Shown in pieces: positions 57,591 through 64,000 of a DNA stretch of 64,000 nt. Below the pieces are notes generated by a model that did no database searches, was not told where the DNA came from, and worked only from the letters and a program-made list of their open reading frames with translations. Numbering within the stretch: position 1 is the stretch's first letter; each line of letters starts with the position of its first letter. This DNA comes from Plasmodium malariae (taxonomy: Eukaryota; Apicomplexa; Aconoidasida; Haemosporida; Plasmodiidae). Both the position numbers and the translations under genes were made by a program. The stretch is taken from assembly GCF_900090045.1 (NCBI RefSeq), contig NC_041781.1, forward strand, positions 186,001 through 250,000, read 5' to 3'.

Positions 57591-58489
57591 TACATATATA
57601 TTGGTTATTGCAATAATGTTTATTGGATATGTTTTTTTTTTTTTTTTTTGGAGTAATACTGTTTTAATAATAAGAAAATACCTATTTTTTTAATAATTCT
57701 CATCCGTTTGTCATTAATTACACAGGATAAATATATATTAATATAAAATAATCCATAATATTTCTGCTTTTCACATTTATGTCTTTAATGATTTAAATAT
57801 ATATTATCCTAATGCTTCAGAATCAAGATTTTATAAAAAATAATTCATTCTTGCTACCGTTGAATGTTTACAAGCATAATAACACAGGTAGGACGTTCAT
57901 TAAAATAAACTAATAAGTGCCAACATCATGATAATCTTTTTGTATATTTAAATCTATGACTATTTATATGAAATCATAAGAATTTACTTTTGACAACTTA
58001 AATTTTATTTTTTTAATTTGTGAAAACCATGAAATTAAACTACGGGTATATATTAACATTGTTATTTGGCTAATTAAAAATATGTACGTATTAACAGTAT
58101 TTTGTCATTACTGAAGTAGCGGAAAAAATATTTTTAATATATATTTTATCACATTTATCTATAGGCTAGGATTTATTTAATGTAAGATTATATGTACATG
58201 TAGCACAGTCTCTGTACTAATTTTTATAAAAATTTAAATTCTTTTATATTTTGTAAATTACTATATACTCAAATTTTATTTTCAATATTATGGAAATTTT
58301 TCAGCTATCACATTAATTTTTCTCTTACCGTGCTGTATGCGAACTATTAAAATTTTTACCATTTTCCGCATTTTTTTTTAATTTTTCAAATGAAAAAATT
58401 ATTTTTAGGATTTTTATTATTACAATGCCATTTTCATAATCACTTGAATCATTTCTTTTTGCTTTTTTACACATGAAAAAATGTTAAAT

Positions 58490-58567
58490 AAAAACAAAAA
58501 CAAAAACGATAACAAAAACGATAACAAAAACAAAAACGATAACAATAACAAAAACAAAAACAATAAC
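58490..58567 (+). repeat. AACAAA/AACGAT hexamer repeat
   Basis: About 13 hexamers built from AACAAA, AACGAT and AACAAT variants in mixed order. It is not inside any gene I can support. Confidence 0.9.
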
Positions 58568-61500
58568 TTTTACTGTTTTCCCATTTTCATACATAATGTT
58601 CCACGTTGTATATATTAATATTACCTTTCAAATAATTTACTAAAAACAAACCTGTAGTTTCTACAAAAATCATTTTCACAAATATTATCTTTACTTAGTT
58701 GATAATTTCTAATTTAATAATACTTTTCATTTTAATAAGTAATTTCTACGATATCATCATGTTAATTGTCTAACAATGTCTTTTTTTCAATTAATATTAA
58801 ATAAAAATTTATCTCGGTTTGATCTTAATTCAATATTTCAATAATTAATTTCAATACTTCATTCTTTTGTATCCCATTATTTTTAGATTTTCATAATATT
58901 ATTAAAAGAGAACTTTAATATGCCTTTTATAACTGGCTCATATTTGTTCTACTTTTATGTAATATATTAGCTTTGCTTTTCCTATTAATTTTGATTTATT
59001 ATAATTTGACTATTTTTATGTTAGTTGTTTTGGTCCAATTTTAACTTTAAATTTAATAATAATTTGTATCTATTTTAACATATTTTGGATATCAACTCGT
59101 TTTCTTTTTTAATTTACGAACGTTTTCATTGCATTTCTAGTTTAATAATTAAATAATACATAAAATTTTCATGGCTATTATTTTAATACCTGGTTTAATA
59201 TATATATATGATGTATGTTCTCTCTTACTACAAAATTGTCCTTCTTTAAGTAAAATTCAAAATAACACGTACTTTACATTTTTATAAAGATTCTTAGTAT
59301 GCCAGTTTTATAAACATACTATTACTACTTTTATTTAAATTAATACTTATTAAAATTAATTTATTATAATTGTCAAAATTGTAAAACTATTTCATTATTT
59401 ATTAATAATAAAAGGTTTTTATTTTTTACTCGTTACTTTTTTTTAATTTACCATAATCCAAGTTATATTTAAATGGTACACAAATCAGATACTTTTTTTG
59501 CATTTACTCAACTGAACAGTATAAAAAAATTTGTAATACTAAATTTTTACCATTAATATATCATCAATCTACAAAATATGTAGTTTGTTTTGTCACATTT
59601 TTGGTGTACATTCTAATTAAGGTTATATATCATGTACACAACTTACGTCCTTCACTCCATTTAATTTCAGTTTAATATTTCTTCAATTGGCACATATACA
59701 TAAATATTAAGTTTTCATTAATAAAACTAAATAAAAAGCATTTTAACATCAAATCATAATTTTTAAGAATATCAATATTTATTATGTGGTTAAATATGGG
59801 AAAATCCCTAAAATAATAATTTTGAACTTGTGTAAATTATACGAGTTTGTGAATAACTTAAAAAAAATATTCTGTAAACCTTAAACATTAAACATAAAAA
59901 AACACGTATTAATTATAGTAATAGAAATCATATATATAATAATACGTTCTTGTTTGAAATAATTTTTATTAATGTATCTGTTTTTAATAAAAATTCGCGT
60001 AATTCCCATGTATAACAATATAAAATTATTCACGATGCTCATTTTCTTCTCTTAGCAAAATATGCAAATAAAAAGCTACAACATTTTTTTTAACTTATAA
60101 ATGAACTCAAAAATATAGAAAAATATTATTCTTACGTGTGTATGTATTGTTTTATTAACTTTTTCTTAGTCAACTCGTATTTATTGTATAAAAGAACAAT
60201 TCCTCAAATTAAGATATAAATTTTTTTTTTATGTTCTTGTTACATATTTCACACTTCATGCACTTAACGTAATATTGCTGAGCTTATAACATTAATTTTT
60301 ATAGTTAGAATATTATATTTCTATTTTTCCGTTATTCACTTCATCTCAAAAACGACATTTTTCATTGTTTATTGTAATTACTTCGTTAAGTGCTATTATG
60401 TAAAATCGTTCGAATTAAGGTAATTAATATATGAAATGCTTCAAACGCTAAGGTCATACATTGTTTTAAATGTAATTATATTAAACATAATAGTGTTACT
60501 TGATAAATTCTTCAATATTAATATGTCATTATTTAATTTTCATTTTTTTTTTTTTATAATTCGAAAAAAAAACTTCCCTCATATTTTATTTATCATTTTT
60601 TCCTCTTTTATTATTTTATATTTCTTTTCTTTTTTCATTTATAACTCCTACTTGTTCTTACACAGCCAAAAATATTGTTACAAATTATTTCGTATGTATT
60701 AATATATTTCACAAACCACTAACATATAGAAGTAATTAATATAACAAACATACCATTTATCACACTTATGTAGAATTCATATATTACTAGTAAAAATTTC
60801 TGTATAAGGTAGATACAGATAAATTATTTCTTCTTTTGAATGTTTTTTAGTAATAGAGTATTATCCTGTGAAAACTAAAATAAAAACCATTTAAAAAAAA
60901 TTTATTTTTCAAAATCCATTAATAATATTCAGGGAATTTTACGAACTATTCTCTTTTTTCTTTTTTTTCTTTTTTTTCGTATAAATCTATTCCTTTTGCC
61001 ATTGATATATATTTTAAATCTATGAAAAATTGTTCAAAAAAAAAGTAAATTAGGTCACATATTGTCAAATAAAATGCAAATATAGAGAAAAATGAAACAT
61101 TGTTGAATTTTAATCAGATATAAATATTAGTTAAGAGTAATTAGAAAAAAAAAATAAATAAATGTTTTTTTTATCTACCGTTTCTTTTTTTTTTTTTGCT
61201 TAATTTTTATAAATGTATAGCACATTTCCTTTTTTTGTTTTAATAAATGTTTAAAAATATATATTTGATGTACATTTTAATTTAGTTCTTTAAACAATAA
61301 TTTAAGGACTAACAATTTATCTAACATATTTGCACCATAAAATTATTAATGTAAAATTATATGTAGTAAAAATAGATTTCTTCTAATAACAAATAAATAT
61401 TACTTTTGTTAGTAGATATATACAACATAATTAAATTAATATAAACTATTAAATATGGAAACAAATCTCAGAATACATATAAGAAACACAACTAAAATAT

Positions 61501-62032
61501 ACATAATATATATATATATTTATATTTATTCAGCCTTAAACGATTGTTATTCGACTTTAATATTTTGATTTTTCAAATGAAAGTCTTAAAACAAGAATAC
61601 TACAAAATAAATAATATACTAGAAATTAATGAAAAATAAGCATAAAAGTGCATAACATATGTAAATATAATTTTCATAAAAATTAAAATATAATTTTGTT
61701 TCCTATAAAGTGTCTTCTAAAACAACAACATTACAGTCTTTTATATATATTCAATTATTGGTTATGTATATTTGTCTTTTAGCATCCTTTAAAATTCGTT
61801 TTTTTTTTATGAATATAATATATTAAATTCTCATTTTTTTTTCTACATATTTATATCCTCTCACATTATTCTATAAAAACCCATTATGTAATAATAATTA
61901 TTCATTAATCTCTCATAAAAAAAATTAAGAAATTCAAAATATTCAAAAGTTTAAGTATGTAATTATATAAGTTAAAATTTACAGGTATTTTTTTTACACA
62001 CAAATAACATATACCCTGTTCAGGAAAAAAAA

Positions 62033-63268
62033 ATGGAACCAATTAAGGATGTAGAAGGTTTTATGCCAGATACTTCTTTTCTTCGAAATTTAACCGTGAA
62101 AAATAGGAACCATGCATTTTCAGATGAAAATTTAAATTATCCAGTATCAGGTTTATCTTTTTCATTACTCATTTTATCTTCCGCTTTTCTTCTTCTAAAC
62201 AATATTTCATCCGTAAAATAAAAAGAAAATAAATAATTACATACATATGTATATGTGTAAATATTTGTAAATATTTTTAACGATTTAATTTAATTCAAAA
62301 TGGATGCTATTTTTATGAACCTTTTAAATTTTATTAAATCTTTTTCAGAATACGATGGGGCAAGTAATGCGCAATCCAAATGTACCAAAAGAATTGGAGC
62401 AAGAAACATTAGAACATCTAACAGAATTAGGAGATATGGAGTAGAGTAATTGGATGAAAAAATTGGAGGAAGACTGGAAAATATTCAATCAATCCTTCGA
62501 TATTAAAAAAAAACATTGGTTGAATAAGGTAGGAAATAACTGGAATGAATGGATAAAGAATACACAACATAAGTGGATGCATTATAACGAAAATATGGAA
62601 AAGGAATATAATTCCGATATCATGAAAAGATCCAAAAATTGGAACGGTTATCAATGGAAAGAATGGATTAATGAAGAGGGAAAATCGTTTATTGAAAAAG
62701 ATTTTGAAAGATGGATTAATGCAAAAAAGTCCTATTTCTAAAAGGAAATAATGAAAAAATGGGTTAAATGGAAAAATAACAAAATCAAAACTTTGTTAAT
62801 GAGCAAATGGAGATATAAAGAAGATGATTGTTCAGGAAAATGGGAAGGCACAGAATTTGCAAAAAAATTATATAAAACAAATAATAATAATTGGATTGAG
62901 TGCAAAAAGAAAGTATATATCCAAAGGATGCAATGAATTAAATGGTTACTTATCAAAGAGTATGTGTATATACATGATGATGGGTGTATGTGGTCAAATT
63001 GGGAAAATGATAAACGTGCTGCCTTTTGTGAAGGGATGAATTCCTTTATTCAGAAATGGACAACAGATAAGCAGTGGAATGTATGGCATATAGAAAGAAA
63101 AAATATTAATTCAAAAATGAAATTCACAAAGGGTAAATAAATAAATAATCTTGTAAAAATATATTAAAAATTTGTATTTATTTTTTCCTCTATTGAATTA
63201 ATCCTCGTGTACGTCAACGTGCTACAGAAGAACAAGAAATATATTCATATAATGGTAAAAAAGTGTGA
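62033..63268 (+). pseudogene. Tryptophan-rich antigen pseudogene (membrane-anchor type)
   Basis: Exon 1 (62033-62212, 60 codons) starts MEPIKDVEGFMPDTSF and ends in a membrane segment (LSFSLLILSSAFLLL), the non-cleaved anchor type of these antigens. The donor is GTAAAA at 62213 and the acceptor TTTTTCAG at 62348. Exon 2 (62349-63140) is one single frame of 263 codons interrupted only by three stops: TAG 62442, TAA 62739 and TGA 62934. The domain shows NWMKKLEEDWKIF, WNEWIKNTQHKWMHYNENME, WKEWINEEGKSF, WVKWKNNKIK and KWTTDKQWNVW. Two of the stops sit where Trp is expected (TGG to TAG and TGG to TGA). A possible last exon is at 63200-63268 (NPRVRQRATEEQEIYSYN), but its acceptor reads TG rather than AG. 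No frameshift was found, so inactivation looks recent. Confidence 0.88.
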
Positions 63269-64000
63269 AACATGTAAATTCCTAAATGTTCAAAATACTT
63301 TTGTAATTATTTAAAATCATTATCCTTTCAATGAATAAAATAGTGAACTATTTAATAAAAAAAAGTATATTAATTGATACCAGAATAGACCTATAAATTT
63401 AAAATACAATTCCCATTATGCTTGGGCATATTCCTACGTAAAGTTTCAAGATTTACTTTTGATTATGTGACTGATACGTACATATATATATATATATAAT
63501 CTAATGAAACAATGTTTTATATATTATTTGATTTTAAATTCTTTAATATTCACAATAGAGCATATTTCAAAAAAACTTTTGTTACTTTGTTTTATATTAT
63601 ATATATACAAGAAATGCATATTAAAATCCAAGTTTGTATAACGTTTGTTTATCACATGTATGTGACTTACTAATTATATATGTAGTTATTTCTTTGTTAA
63701 AAGATATTCAAAAATTCATTTGTCATAAATGATTAATTTACTATGTTATATTAAATATTTTCTACGATATAACCATTTGTTGTCATTCACATCATTGTAT
63801 AAAATATATCTATATGATTTATTGAACGTCTTTACAATCCATAACAAATTCATAATTTATATTTTTACACTTTATTTTAAAAATTTTACCCTTTCATAAT
63901 TTAGGCTGGTTCATTTTTTACTCTAAACTTCCGAATTTTTGTTGTATCATTATTTTTATAAAGAGTTTTTATAAAGATTATTTTAAATTTTATTCTTTCT
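63269..64000. other. Gene-free A+T-rich stretch
   Basis: No coding-like frame and no telomere repeats up to the right edge; short AT repeats only. Confidence 0.5.

Larger units (their letters stand above)
57400..62032. other. Gene-free A+T-rich stretch
   Basis: No supported gene. It includes an AT repeat at 57570-57590 and an A/C/G hexamer-type repeat at 58490-58567. An 88-codon plus frame at 60436-60702 is Phe/Ile-rich without motifs. Confidence 0.5.

Overview
The window is an extremely A+T-rich (mostly non-coding) piece of a Plasmodium subtelomere. The gene families seen are fam-l and fam-m two-exon exported proteins, PIR, SURFIN/STP1, and tryptophan-rich antigens. Fam-l and fam-m are known as expansions of Plasmodium malariae, so P. 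malariae or a close relative is the best guess. That assignment rests on recognising the families by eye; no database search was possible.

Layout. The left part (1-24 kb) holds, all on the minus strand: a decayed two-exon exported protein gene (1.5-2.4 kb); a doubtful small ORF (5.4 kb); an apparently intact orphan two-exon, two-membrane-segment exported-type gene (6.1-6.9 kb); a fam-m pseudogene (9.8-10.8 kb); a PIR pseudogene (12.5-14.3 kb); another exported-type pseudogene (18.9-19.8 kb); and one intact fam-l gene (23.1-24.0 kb). The middle has a full-length but broken vacuolar plasmepsin copy on the plus strand (26.3-27.6 kb), a decayed exported-like locus (30.5-31.1 kb), a second fam-m pseudogene (35.3-36.2 kb) and a SURFIN/STP1 pseudogene with three 16-residue ectodomain repeats (38.5-40.4 kb). 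The right part has two more PIR or PIR-like pseudogenes on minus (47.4-48.3 and 50.7-52.0 kb) and two tryptophan-rich antigen pseudogenes on plus (56.2-57.4 and 62.0-63.3 kb). Between these lie long gene-free stretches with TA microsatellites, poly-T runs and A/C-rich tandem repeats.

How it works together. Only two loci look able to make a full protein: 23.1-24.0 kb (fam-l) and 6.1-6.9 kb (orphan). Both have a short signal-like exon, an intron of about 120-135 bases and a second exon with a charged domain and two membrane segments. This is the plan for proteins sent into the host red cell. The other loci carry in-frame stops, frameshifts, lost start codons or lost splice sites. The window therefore reads as a gene graveyard of host-interaction families around two survivors. 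The extra plasmepsin copy is the most unexpected resident, because vacuolar plasmepsins normally sit inside chromosomes.
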